NCBI GenBank assembly: GCA_001897445.1
Contig: MKSX01000016.1
Span: forward strand, 46,030-110,029
DNA length: 64,000 nucleotides
Source of the DNA: Alphaproteobacteria bacterium 33-17
GTDB taxonomy: Bacteria; Pseudomonadota; Alphaproteobacteria; Rickettsiales; 33-17
Reading direction: 5' to 3'
The notes under the pieces: model-generated
Told to the model about the DNA's origin: nothing
The model's database searches: none
The model's input: the letters and a program-made list of their open reading frames with translations, nothing else
Shown here: one piece after another, positions 19,544-28,086 of the stretch
Position numbering within the stretch: the first letter of the stretch is position 1
Layout of the letters: the number at the start of each line of letters is the position of its first letter
Made by a program: the position numbers and the translations under genes

Positions 19544-19572
19544 TTGACATCTTAATGAATATTTAGTATAAT
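19544..19572 (+). promoter_or_regulatory. Perfect consensus sigma-70 promoter (small-protein gene 4)
   Basis: TTGACA at 19544-19549, 17 bases, TATAAT at 19567-19572: a full consensus match. The predicted leader to ATG 19607 is about 28 bases and includes AAGG some 10 bases before the start. Confidence 0.85.
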
Positions 19573-19606
19573 ATGTTTGTATTAAATATTTATTAAGGTA
19601 AAATTT

Positions 19607-19993
19607 ATGGGAAAATACATAGTTGACACTTCTTTTGAATTTTCTATTTCAACTGGTTCGATGTTAAAAGGGTACGAAACTATTATAGATTCAACAAATA
19701 AGAAGTTATCTATATATACAGTAAGAGAAGATTTTGCAAAAACTCATAACTATCAAGGAGTTTTAATAGATGAATATAAAATTCTAAAAGATACTTATTG
19801 TAAAGTTCAAGATTCATTTTCTGAATATGATAATTATTTAGATGTTTATATATATAATCAATTTGATAAAGGTTTTGATGTAAGTCATTTAGCATACCTG
19901 GATGACGATAATTATTTAACAGCATGTAATTTCAATGAAAGAATTGTTAATGACGTATATTATGTAACAATTCACGGAGAATACGTATTCTAA
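19607..19993 (+). CDS. Small protein of unrecognised family, paralogue 4 of 4
   Basis: A 128-residue soluble protein. Family motifs: FAKTHNYQG, SFSEYDNYLDVYIYNQ, FDKGFDVSHLAYLDDDNYL. The GFD-[VR]-SHL element matches paralogue 3 and the closing D-x-NYL matches paralogue 1. It has a perfect consensus promoter and a GC-rich terminator. The four paralogues are strongly diverged outside the motifs, suggesting old duplication or fast evolution. Confidence 0.75.
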   Translation: MGKYIVDTSFEFSISTGSMLKGYETIIDSTNKKLSIYTVREDFAKTHNYQGVLIDEYKILKDTYCKVQDSFSEYDNYLDVYIYNQFDKGFDVSHLAYLDDDNYLTACNFNERIVNDVYYVTIHGEYVF

Positions 19994-20003
19994 ATAAATA
20001 CGA

Positions 20004-20027
20004 GGGGCGTGAAAACGCCCCTTTTTT
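20004..20027 (+). terminator. Terminator between small-protein gene 4 and mnmG
   Basis: GGGGCGT-GAAA-ACGCCCC with six T after it, oriented for the plus strand. Its U-run touches the mnmG stop codon on the opposite strand, so the two convergent genes are packed end to end. Confidence 0.85.
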
Positions 20028-21873
20028 ATCCTTTTGTCCTTAAATATACAATAACAGCTGTAAGCGCAGCAGGTGTAATGCCCGGAATTTTTCGTGCTGA
20101 AGCAATATTATGAGGCTTATTAAAGTTAAGCTTTTCAACTACTTCTGTAGATAAGCCTTTAATTTTTTTATAATCAAGATCATTCGGAAGCTGCATAGCT
20201 TCCTCTTCTAGGTATAGTTTTATATCAGCATTTTGCCTTGCTAAATATGGCTTATACATTTGGTCGATTTTAAGCTGTTCAGCTGTATTTTTGTCAATTT
20301 GGCTAAGTTCTTCTGACCATATGGACTGAACCTGCTCAAACGTAATTTTAGGATTACAAAGTAAATCAAGTGCTGATCGTCTTACCCCGTCTTTATTAAG
20401 CTGAATGCCAAAAGCCTCTAATTTATTGGGGGTAATATTAAGACCTTCCAAAATCTCCTTAGCCTTACTTATTCTGTCCATTTTTTCTGTATAACGTTTA
20501 ACACGCTGTTCGCATGCTGATCCTATTGCAATAGCCTTAGGTGTAAGTCTTTGGTCTGCGTTATCTGCACGCATAGAAAGCCTAAACTCAGACCTAGAGG
20601 TAAACATTCTGTAAGGTTCTGGCGCGCCATAAGAAATAAGATCATCAATCATAACACCAATATAAGCCTCACTGCGGCTTAGGATAAATTCCTGATTTTT
20701 AAGCTTAAGTGCAGCGTTAATTCCTGCAACAATACCTTGTCCACCAGCTTCTTCATAGCCTGTTGTGCCGTTAATTTGTCCTGCAAAATATAAGTTTTTT
20801 ACCTTTTTTGTTTCAAGTGTAGGGTATAGTTCTCTTGGGTCTACGTAGTCATACTCAATCGCATAACCAGGGCGAAGTACTTTTGCATTTTCTAAGCCTT
20901 TGATATTCTTAATAAAATCAAGCTGTACGTTTTCTGGAAGAGAGGTTGATATACCATTAGGGTAAACTGTTGTATCATCAAGCCCTTCAGGTTCTAAAAA
21001 TATCTGGTGGCGCTCTTTATCCGCAAAGCGCATGATTTTATCTTCAATAGATGGGCAATAGCGTGGCCCCCGAGATTTTATATTGCCGCTGTACATAGCA
21101 GATAAATGCACGTTATCCTGAATAATAGAGTGAACATCCTGATTTGTGTGGGTTATATAACAATCAATTTGCGGTACTGTAATTTCGTCATTTAAATAAG
21201 AAAATGGCACAGGTATTTCGTCGCCCGGCTGTTTTTCTAAAATTTCCCACTTTATAGTGCTTCCATCAATTCTGGCAGGAGTTCCGGTTTTTAGGCGGCC
21301 TGTCATAAATTCAAGCCTTTTCAGGGTTTTAGAAAGACCTATAGATGGTTTTTCGTCTACTCTACCGGCAGGAATCTGAGTCTGGCCAATATGAATTATT
21401 CCGTCTAAGAATGTGCCTGTAGTTAAAATAACTGAGTTCGAGTGAATTATACTGCCATCTGCTAGTACCACGCCTTTAGCCAGATTATTTTCAACAATAA
21501 TATCTTCGACCGGTTTATATATAATTTCTAGGTTTTCCTGATTATTTAAGATATTAGATACTGCTATTTTATAAAGCTTACGGTCTGCCTGAGCACGGGG
21601 TCCCATAACAGCAGGTCCTTTTGTAGAGTTTAGCATTTTATAGTGAATGCCAGCCTGATCAATCGCCATACCCATAAGTCCACCAAGAGCGTCAATTTCT
21701 CTAACGATTGTGCCTTTGCCAATTCCGCCAATAGCAGGATTACATGACATTTCGCCAAGGTTTTCTGGCTTGATAGTGATTAAGGCTGTTTTTGCACCAA
21801 GCCTTGCTGAAATAAAAGCTGCTTCTGCACCTGCATGACCTGCGCCAATAACAATAACATCGAAATTTTGCAT
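20026..21873 (-). CDS. mnmG: tRNA uridine-5-carboxymethylaminomethyl modification enzyme MnmG
   Basis: An FAD-dependent partner of MnmE that makes cmnm5U at tRNA wobble position 34. The 615 residues match the family. The N-terminal dinucleotide fold is [15 protein letters not shown]. Signatures include [22 protein letters not shown], the first GidA signature [14 protein letters not shown] and the second [17 protein letters not shown]. The helical C-terminal MnmE/tRNA-binding region ends with [17 protein letters not shown]. It is transcribed alone in this window, without rsmG or parA nearby. Confidence 0.98.
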   Translation of the reverse strand: MQNFDVIVIGAGHAGAEAAFISARLGAKTALITIKPENLGEMSCNPAIGGIGKGTIVREIDALGGLMGMAIDQAGIHYKMLNSTKGPAVMGPRAQADRKLYKIAVSNILNNQENLEIIYKPVEDIIVENNLAKGVVLADGSIIHSNSVILTTGTFLDGIIHIGQTQIPAGRVDEKPSIGLSKTLKRLEFMTGRLKTGTPARIDGSTIKWEILEKQPGDEIPVPFSYLNDEITVPQIDCYITHTNQDVHSIIQDNVHLSAMYSGNIKSRGPRYCPSIEDKIMRFADKERHQIFLEPEGLDDTTVYPNGISTSLPENVQLDFIKNIKGLENAKVLRPGYAIEYDYVDPRELYPTLETKKVKNLYFAGQINGTTGYEEAGGQGIVAGINAALKLKNQEFILSRSEAYIGVMIDDLISYGAPEPYRMFTSRSEFRLSMRADNADQRLTPKAIAIGSACEQRVKRYTEKMDRISKAKEILEGLNITPNKLEAFGIQLNKDGVRRSALDLLCNPKITFEQVQSIWSEELSQIDKNTAEQLKIDQMYKPYLARQNADIKLYLEEEAMQLPNDLDYKKIKGLSTEVVEKLNFNKPHNIASARKIPGITPAALTAVIVYLRTKG

Positions 21874-21949
21874 AATGTTGAATTATAAGTGATATATTAA
21901 AAATTTAATAGGCTTATACCACTTTTTAATACATTGATCAATAGTCATG

Positions 21950-21980
21950 TTGAGTATTTAAATAAACAGTTAAATATAAT
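21950..21980 (+). promoter_or_regulatory. Possible promoter of the PTP-like gene
   Basis: TTGAGT at 21950-21955 and TATAAT at 21975-21980, but with a 19-base spacer, longer than ideal. The leader to ATG 22029 would be about 42 bases. Confidence 0.35.
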
Positions 21981-22028
21981 AGCTTTTAGTGGATTTTATT
22001 TTTTAAACTTTAACCATAGGTAATTTTA

Positions 22029-23180
22029 ATGTCAAAACATGAAAAAATAATAATTAAACAGGCAGGCGCACTTGAACTTGAATTCAAGTCATGCATTAAT
22101 ACCAAAAACCAAAAAGAATATTTAATGCCTGATTGTACGCCATTAGTTGAGGAATGGAAAAAATCAGAGAGATATTTTGAGATAAAGCAAGATCCGGAAG
22201 GAAAATCTGAGCATCCTGGCTCTAGAGTAAATGATGTATTTAACGTACAGCTTAATAAATTTGATGATGGACTAGATGTTGTAAGACACATAGGATTTCA
22301 AACAGTTAATCCTAATAATTTATATAAGTTAAAATCGGGGCAGCATGCGGGTAAATATATGCCAGCAAACGTTTTTGAAATGAATGAGCGTAAGTATATT
22401 GTAAATCAGTCTCCATTTTACGTTGATAATTATTATCGCATGATAATTGAAGAAAACATAAAAATGATTGTTTCGCTTGCTCGTCCAGGTGTAGATGTTA
22501 TTAATTATTATAGAGAAGGCTTCATATTAGGTATCCATTCGCTTGAGCTGAATGAAGTTTTAGAGGTAGATGACTATAAAGTTGAATGTGTAGAAATAAT
22601 AGACCAAAAGCTCTCGGATAAAAATACAGTACATGTTAAATCGATTAAATTATCAAGTGATGCTGAAATTAGGTATGTAACGTTTATCGACTGTAGAGAC
22701 TGGGCAGATATTGGTTCTATGAATGTTAGCGGTTTAGTAGGGCTTGCTAATTTAATGGATAGCATTGTTCATAAAATTAATCCAGATAATCCAAGGGAAG
22801 TAAGAGGTGCTTTTAACTGCGCATATGGTTTTGGCAGAGCGCCAACAGCACTGCTTCTTTGGGAATTTAAAGATGCCATAAGAAATGCTATTGCTTTAAA
22901 ACACAATGTAAGCCCAAAGGGTCTGAATATCATGGATTACCCTGAAGATGTAATGATGATTGATATAGACTTTAACTCATTCATAAGCTATATGTGCGCA
23001 AATATAATGGGCGGTGCTTCTATGGTTCACAGAGAACAAATGCAAGAATATTTAAAGGAATTAAAAAATCAGGCTAAAGCTGTTTTAGAAGACAAGTTAC
23101 ACAATCCCAATCTAGATGCTAGAACTAGGCAAGAAACAAGAGAATTTCTAAATAGTTTTGCTCAATATCAGATTCAATAG
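22029..23180 (+). CDS. Eukaryotic-type (classical) protein tyrosine phosphatase-like protein, candidate effector
   Basis: A 383-residue protein whose middle follows the classical PTP domain motif by motif. YMPANVF stands for YINANYI, and KYIVNQSPF for YIATQGPL. YYRMIIEENIKMIVSLA matches the FWxMIWExxxxxIVMLT strand, and YVTFIDCRDWADIG matches the hFxxWPDHG WPD loop with Asp 227 as general acid. FNCAYGFGRAPT matches HCSAGxGRSGT with nucleophile Cys 264 and Arg 270. The His before Cys is Asn and the Ser/Thr after Arg is displaced by Ala, so activity may be altered. No signal peptide; secretion would need a type IV or other route. It faces a large effector-like gene on the other strand. Classical PTPs (YopH, SptP) in bacteria are host-directed effectors. 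Confidence 0.75.
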   Translation: MSKHEKIIIKQAGALELEFKSCINTKNQKEYLMPDCTPLVEEWKKSERYFEIKQDPEGKSEHPGSRVNDVFNVQLNKFDDGLDVVRHIGFQTVNPNNLYKLKSGQHAGKYMPANVFEMNERKYIVNQSPFYVDNYYRMIIEENIKMIVSLARPGVDVINYYREGFILGIHSLELNEVLEVDDYKVECVEIIDQKLSDKNTVHVKSIKLSSDAEIRYVTFIDCRDWADIGSMNVSGLVGLANLMDSIVHKINPDNPREVRGAFNCAYGFGRAPTALLLWEFKDAIRNAIALKHNVSPKGLNIMDYPEDVMMIDIDFNSFISYMCANIMGGASMVHREQMQEYLKELKNQAKAVLEDKLHNPNLDARTRQETREFLNSFAQYQIQ

Positions 23181-23186
23181 TAAAAA

Positions 23187-23219
23187 AAGACCATGGAAGA
23201 TAGAATGTTCCATGGTCTA
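23187..23219 (-). terminator. Terminator for the minus-strand effector gene, lying next to the PTP stop
   Basis: AGACCATGGAA and TTCCATGGTCT form a perfect 11-base stem. The run of seven A before it on the plus strand becomes a U-run only for minus-strand transcription, so it ends the large minus-strand gene and not the PTP gene. Confidence 0.8.
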
Positions 23220-23267
23220 AAATATGCAGCAAAAAATATAATAGTCGTACACTCAGATTTTTTTACG

Positions 23268-23311
23268 GGGCATTGTTTTCAGCGTTGTTGTTGAAAACAA
23301 TGCCCTTTTTT
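23268..23311 (+). terminator. Terminator for the PTP gene, lying next to the effector stop
   Basis: GGGCATTGTTTTCA (23268-23281) pairs with TGAAAACAATGCCC (23292-23305) and is followed by six T on the plus strand. It lies past the minus-strand terminator at 23187-23219, so the two convergent transcripts overlap by roughly 100 bases. Confidence 0.85.
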
Positions 23312-23318
23312 AACTAAT

Positions 23319-26300
23319 TTATACTGTTTTTTGCTTATTTTGCTGAGGTTGATTTACAACTTCTTTCCAAATTCTTGGAGCAAAATTATCACATACAGTC
23401 TGAGCCACTTTGTTAGTAAATTTAGGTGTTGGACTGTTGCTTTTTATAGTTTTGCTAGTTACAAAATTGATTGCAAGATCTATTACAAGATTTAAGCAAA
23501 CTTTAACAAGCCTTGAACATTGGATATTGTTAATTAGTAAAGCTGTCCCAACATACGATGCTGCATAAATAGCTGTAGATAATAATGAAACCCCAAGTTT
23601 TTTTGTAGGCGCAGGTGGGTTTAGTTTATCATCTGCTGGAGCAGGGTCTGTTTTAGACGCATCTTGTCCAGAGTTGTTAGTTTTTGCTTTGCTTGGATCA
23701 GGTTGTGCAGTGCCAGCAGCAGGATCAGCCTTCGGTGCTGGTGCAGCAGGGGCAGCTTGTGTGCCATTAGCAGGATTAGCTTCAGGCTGTGCAGCTTCTG
23801 GTGCAGCAGGTTGTGCTGGATCTACATCTTTTTTATCTTCTACTTTAGTGTCTGTAATTGTAGATGATTTAGTATCAATAGCAGGATCAGCCTTTGGTGC
23901 TGGTGCAGTAGGATCTGCTTGTGTACCATTTGCAGGATTAGCTTCAGGCTTTGCAGCTTCTGGTGCGGCAGGTTGTGCTGGATCTACATCTTTTTTATCT
24001 TCTACTTTAGTGTCTGTAGTTGTAGATGATTTAGGATCAATAGCAGGATCAGCCTTCGGTGCTGGTGCTGAAGGCGCAGGTTGTGTGCCATTAGCAGGAT
24101 TAGCTTCAGGCTGTGCAGCTTCTGCTGCAGCAGGTTGTGCTGGATCTACGTCTTTTTTATCTTCTACTTTAGGATCAGCAGCAGGAGCTGGTTGTGGTGC
24201 AGCTTTTGGCTCTTCGGCTTTAGGTTCAATTGTAGGCTTCATTTCGTCAATAAATTCTTGAATCTCTTTAAATTCGATAGAAGAATCTTTATTCAGAAAA
24301 TCTTTTTTATGCTTATCAGATGATAAAAGTGCTTTTTGAGCATTTCTAAAAGTTGACTGACTTTCTGCAATACAATCTGCTTGATTTTCATCTATACCCA
24401 TTGCAGCTTTTAAAGCTGTTACATAATCTGCATTAGTTGTATATCCGGCAAAATTTTCTTGTTTAATTTTTTCAAGCATTTTTGTTAGAAACTGAATTGC
24501 CATAGGACCGCATTCGTCCTGATTATCACCTTGCGCTCTGAATAAATCATTAAAAACTAAATTATAATTATCTTTAAATTCACTTCTGTTTAGGTATCCG
24601 GCAATTGCAGGTAAACGATTACTTTCATCGCCAATTATTGAGGTAGCAGAATCAAAATAGTATAGCTTTAGATCAGAATTTCTTTTATCTAAAATAAGAC
24701 TTTGGTAATGTGATTCAGCAAATAGTACTATTGCATTAATTTGATTTGGTGCTGATTTAACAAGACTAATAAAATCAGCTGCTTTGTCATCATCTTCTGC
24801 TCTATAGGAAAGGAAATGAAATTGGATATTTGAATGGTCTTTTGCCATAGCTTGTAATAAAGCTGCACATTGATCAGGTTTATATGCTTCTTGTTCAATT
24901 TGACCTGCAATATCATTAAGATACTTTGGATTTTCATCAGTATTAGGGAATATTACACTTAAGTGTATATTACATCCGAAGTTTCCATCTCCATAAACTC
25001 TTACTTTACTCATTTTTTTGTCTCCGTTTTGTTGTTGTGCTTTAGGTTGCTGCTGAGGAATGTTTACATTATTTTCCTCATTTGGTATACGGGTATTTAT
25101 AACTAATCCCGGTATATCTATATTATTTTTTGCTAAATCAGCTTTTAATTTTGTTATATATTCATTTCGTCTTTGAATAATTATGCTTGCGTCATAATTT
25201 TCGATACGTTTCATTTCGCCATTAATCTCAACATAAGGCTTATCCAGCGATGGTTTTTGCGTACCGTCTTCATTATAAAGCGCACTCAGCCACTTTGTAC
25301 GTAACGCCTCTTGATGAGCAGGATCGATAGGGTAGTGGGTATAAACGTGAACTTTTTCATTACCATAGCTGATATCACACTGATGTTCTTTAACATCTTG
25401 TCTAATTAAAGCTAATGGATAATCTGCATTATTTGATGCAGGAGTAAAAAAAGGGTTTTCGTAAACTATAGATATTTCTTTTTTATTAATTCCTGTTGAT
25501 GAATTCTTAATAAGGTCTAATTTATAAACTGCTTTAATCCAGGATAATTTAATAACGTCAAAAGTTACTTCTTTGTTTTCATATCTAATATCTTGATTGT
25601 AATTTTTATGATATTCCATTAAATTCACCACTTCGGTTCCAGCAGGTGGTCGAATGTCTAATATATAACCTTCTAATGCATAATAGTTTGCACGCAGCAA
25701 ATCTATTGTAGTAGAAGTTGCATGACAGGCGTCGCCACCTTGAAACTTGCTATTTGATAAATTTGAAGTGTAGTAATAACAAAACACTTCTTTTCCAATG
25801 TGATCTTGATAAGTAGTTGGACTTTTTAGTCCTCTGTAAAAAACTTCATTCCCAGTTGTTTTGTGAGTTCTAATTCCAACATTTAATCTATATTCCTGGG
25901 CATATAACTTATGTAAATTGTATTTAATATTATTACTAATTATGTTATATGATAATTTTTCTAAAGGTTTGTTTTTTAAAATAAATCCAACAGTTGCATT
26001 ACTAGATATATTTCTTAAAATTGAGAGATATTTTCTAATTTGATTAAATTTAGCCTCATCAAGAACCTCGGGTAATTTTATAATATTTTTATAAGCTTCT
26101 TTATGCTCATTTTGTGTTGAGGTTTCTGAATAAATAATCCTAAGCTGATCTTTTAAAATATTTAAGCTATTATCTGTAAATATGCAGGGTTCGTTTTTCA
26201 CTAGATCATCTAAAGATTTAAGTTCCTCAAGTAAAGATAATTTTAAGCCCAATGTTACAAGGTGATTAGAATGTTTTTTTAGACATTCTAAAATATCATC

Positions 26301-26516
26301 AAAATTTACATTAGATTTATCATTTGTAGAGTTAATATATTTAGAGATTAGGGAATCATGAATACCACAATAATAATACAAGATATTAGCCATGCAGCTT
26401 ACGAAATATTCCTTTGATGATACTCTGTAATGTGTGCCATCAGTATCTAGCTTTGTATTTAGTATATCAGAAATTATATCAGCAAATATTTCTAAGTGTG
26501 TTAAGTTATCTTTCAT
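23319..26516 (-). CDS. Large multidomain effector candidate: ART-like region, CE-clan cysteine protease, Pro/Ala repeats, hydrophobic tail
   Basis: A 1065-residue protein, not recognised as a whole. Residues about 1-190 are helical and unassigned. Residues 220-330 show an R-S-E style layout seen in ADP-ribosyltransferases (FYRGL with Arg 228, ATSTT with Ser 268, YENKEVTF with Glu 313/316); this is tentative. Residues 502-720 look like a CE-clan protease: His 603 in ESHYQSLIL, Asp 622 in YYFDSAT, Gln 662 or 666 and Cys 669 in GDNQDECGPMAIQ, as in Ulp1/YopJ/deubiquitinase folds. Residues about 783-944 are three 54-residue repeats rich in Pro, Ala and Asp. Two hydrophobic helices lie near residues 985-1030. 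A perfect promoter precedes it. Host ubiquitin-like protein cleavage or acetylation is inferred, not shown. Confidence 0.65.
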   Translation of the reverse strand: MKDNLTHLEIFADIISDILNTKLDTDGTHYRVSSKEYFVSCMANILYYYCGIHDSLISKYINSTNDKSNVNFDDILECLKKHSNHLVTLGLKLSLLEELKSLDDLVKNEPCIFTDNSLNILKDQLRIIYSETSTQNEHKEAYKNIIKLPEVLDEAKFNQIRKYLSILRNISSNATVGFILKNKPLEKLSYNIISNNIKYNLHKLYAQEYRLNVGIRTHKTTGNEVFYRGLKSPTTYQDHIGKEVFCYYYTSNLSNSKFQGGDACHATSTTIDLLRANYYALEGYILDIRPPAGTEVVNLMEYHKNYNQDIRYENKEVTFDVIKLSWIKAVYKLDLIKNSSTGINKKEISIVYENPFFTPASNNADYPLALIRQDVKEHQCDISYGNEKVHVYTHYPIDPAHQEALRTKWLSALYNEDGTQKPSLDKPYVEINGEMKRIENYDASIIIQRRNEYITKLKADLAKNNIDIPGLVINTRIPNEENNVNIPQQQPKAQQQNGDKKMSKVRVYGDGNFGCNIHLSVIFPNTDENPKYLNDIAGQIEQEAYKPDQCAALLQAMAKDHSNIQFHFLSYRAEDDDKAADFISLVKSAPNQINAIVLFAESHYQSLILDKRNSDLKLYYFDSATSIIGDESNRLPAIAGYLNRSEFKDNYNLVFNDLFRAQGDNQDECGPMAIQFLTKMLEKIKQENFAGYTTNADYVTALKAAMGIDENQADCIAESQSTFRNAQKALLSSDKHKKDFLNKDSSIEFKEIQEFIDEMKPTIEPKAEEPKAAPQPAPAADPKVEDKKDVDPAQPAAAEAAQPEANPANGTQPAPSAPAPKADPAIDPKSSTTTDTKVEDKKDVDPAQPAAPEAAKPEANPANGTQADPTAPAPKADPAIDTKSSTITDTKVEDKKDVDPAQPAAPEAAQPEANPANGTQAAPAAPAPKADPAAGTAQPDPSKAKTNNSGQDASKTDPAPADDKLNPPAPTKKLGVSLLSTAIYAASYVGTALLINNIQCSRLVKVCLNLVIDLAINFVTSKTIKSNSPTPKFTNKVAQTVCDNFAPRIWKEVVNQPQQNKQKTV
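23685..24170 (-). repeat. Three tandem 162-bp coding repeats in the effector gene
   Basis: On the minus strand, units begin at 24170, 24008 and 23846, each opening with KVEDKKDVDPAQPAA and continuing through PEANPANGTQ and PAPKADPA. The spacing is exactly 162 bases (54 codons). Unit 3 drifts at its 3' end. Near-identity of units at DNA level suggests recent expansion and likely copy-number variation between strains. Confidence 0.85.
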
Positions 26517-26548
26517 ATGTTCATGACATTAAAATTTAATTTATGGCG

Positions 26549-26577
26549 ATTATACTAAAAAAAAGTTAAAATGTCAA
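26549..26577 (-). promoter_or_regulatory. Perfect consensus sigma-70 promoter of the large effector gene
   Basis: On the minus strand TTGACA (26577-26572), 17 bases, TATAAT (26554-26549). Transcription should start near 26542, giving a leader of about 26 bases without a clear Shine-Dalgarno before ATG 26516. Confidence 0.8.
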
Positions 26578-26669
26578 GGCAAATTAACTTTTGGGTATTT
26601 TTTGCTGTTTAAAAGTGAAAAATTTGCTATATAGTTATAAAACTAAGATAACTTATATTACTTAAAAAT

Positions 26670-27095
26670 ATGAAATTTGAGATAAATAACAGCCACTTAG
26701 GGGTTTATGGGGTTATTCTAAATGAGGATAAAACCAAAATCCTTGTAATTGAAAAAGCTATAGGTTTTTATAAAGGTTTATATGATTTACCAGGTGGTAC
26801 TCCTGAATTTGAGGAAAGTTTAGAGGAAACTTTGATAAGAGAAATTCTGGAAGAAACTGGTATGGAGGTTACAAATTCTAAGCAGCTTGGTGCTTATTTG
26901 AATATATTTAACGTAAATAATACTAAATATAGACATACTGCTATATTATACAATGTTAGCGCCAGAGGAAATCATAAAACAGATCCTGATGGTCAAGATT
27001 CAAACGGGTCAATTTGGCTAGATATTGATACTGCATTATCAGATAAATCTACTGAATTTGTAAAAATTGGACTTAGAGCAACATTAAACATATGA
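26670..27095 (+). CDS. NUDIX hydrolase
   Basis: A 141-residue NUDIX protein. The Nudix box is complete: G-x5-E-x7-REILEETGM starting at GGTPEFEESLEETL, giving the metal-binding Glu residues. It hydrolyses a nucleoside diphosphate linked to some moiety; the substrate (oxidised dNTP, NADH, ADP-ribose or other) is not evident. Its last codons overlap the GNAT gene by 4 bases, and the alkyltransferase gene follows directly, so it may belong to a small housecleaning and repair operon. Confidence 0.9.
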   Translation: MKFEINNSHLGVYGVILNEDKTKILVIEKAIGFYKGLYDLPGGTPEFEESLEETLIREILEETGMEVTNSKQLGAYLNIFNVNNTKYRHTAILYNVSARGNHKTDPDGQDSNGSIWLDIDTALSDKSTEFVKIGLRATLNI

Positions 27096-27562
27096 TAACT
27101 ATAGAATTATTAAAAAACAGGCTTGATAGCTTACCAAGGCTTTGTGAGATATGGCATACGGAGCTTGGAAGTACATGGGCACCAGATACGCCGATAGAAG
27201 ATATAATAGAAAGATTCAAAACCCACTTAAATGACGATCAAATACCCTTAACGTATGTAGCTTTTGATAATAATATACCTATTGGGATGTGTAGTTTAAG
27301 GGAAAAAGATGGAACACTACGTCAAGACCTAAGCCCGTGCCTAGGGTCACTGGTTGTAGACAAACAATATCAGGGCAAAGGTATTGGTAAAATGCTTATG
27401 GAAAAAGTCATTAATAAAGCAAAATCAATGAATTATAAAACTTTATATCTTTTTGCTATAGGTGAAGGAAAATATAAGTATTATGAAAATAGTGGCTGGG
27501 AATCAGTTTGCGATGATGAGTTTAAAAATATCCCCGTGAAAGTAATGAAAATGGATCTGTAA
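27092..27562 (+). CDS. GNAT-family N-acetyltransferase
   Basis: A 156-residue protein. The acetyl-CoA loop is QGKGIGKMLMEKVINKA (motif A, Q/R-x-x-G-x-G/A), preceded by the strand LGSLVVDKQY and followed by LYLFAIGEGKYKYYENSGW, the usual motif B with a Tyr. The substrate is unknown. ATGA overlap with the NUDIX gene and a stop touching the start of the alkyltransferase gene indicate translational coupling. Confidence 0.88.
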   Translation: MITIELLKNRLDSLPRLCEIWHTELGSTWAPDTPIEDIIERFKTHLNDDQIPLTYVAFDNNIPIGMCSLREKDGTLRQDLSPCLGSLVVDKQYQGKGIGKMLMEKVINKAKSMNYKTLYLFAIGEGKYKYYENSGWESVCDDEFKNIPVKVMKMDL

Positions 27563-28036
27563 ATGTATAAAAAGATTATTGATAGCCCAGTAGGCAAAAT
27601 ATTAGCGATTTCTAATGGCAAGGAAATTACGGCAATTTATACAGAAAATCATAAGTATTTTATAGAAATAAATGATAACCATACCTTAGAAGTATTTGAT
27701 TTGCTTGAAGCAGAATTAAATAGTTATTTTAAAGGTGAGCTAAATAATTTTACGGTTCCTCTTATAATGCAAGGTACTGAATTTCAAAAAAAAATATGGA
27801 AAAAACTATGTGAAATATCGCATGGTAAGGTCTTGTCTTATTTAGATATAGCGAAAAAAATTGGTAATATAAAAGCTGTGAGGGCGGTTGCAAACGCAAT
27901 TGCCAAAAACCCGATTTCTATAATAGTGCCATGCCACAGAGTTATTGGAAGTAATGGTAAACTAACCGGATATGCTGGTGGTATTAATGCAAAAGAATAC
28001 TTATTAGAACTAGAAAGCAGAATTACCTGTATTTAA
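27563..28036 (+). CDS. ogt: Methylated-DNA--protein-cysteine methyltransferase
   Basis: A 157-residue suicide repair protein that takes alkyl groups from O6-alkylguanine. The active site is IIVPCHRVIGSNG with the acceptor Cys. The helix-turn-helix with Arg finger is seen in GKVLSYLDIAKKIGNIKAVRAVANA. The length corresponds to the Ogt/MGMT type without an Ada domain. It is third in the overlapping NUDIX-GNAT-ogt run, which together may deal with damaged nucleotides and DNA. Confidence 0.95.
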   Translation: MYKKIIDSPVGKILAISNGKEITAIYTENHKYFIEINDNHTLEVFDLLEAELNSYFKGELNNFTVPLIMQGTEFQKKIWKKLCEISHGKVLSYLDIAKKIGNIKAVRAVANAIAKNPISIIVPCHRVIGSNGKLTGYAGGINAKEYLLELESRITCI

Positions 28037-28086
28037 AATATTAAATGCTATACCATTAAATTTACAAAGTAAATTTGGGGGTAGGC

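Noticed and set aside
23674..24261. A 195-residue Gly/Ala/Ser open frame antisense to the Pro/Ala repeats
   Set aside because: It mirrors the repeat on the other strand and has no binding site; repetitive GC-rich codons keep it open by chance.
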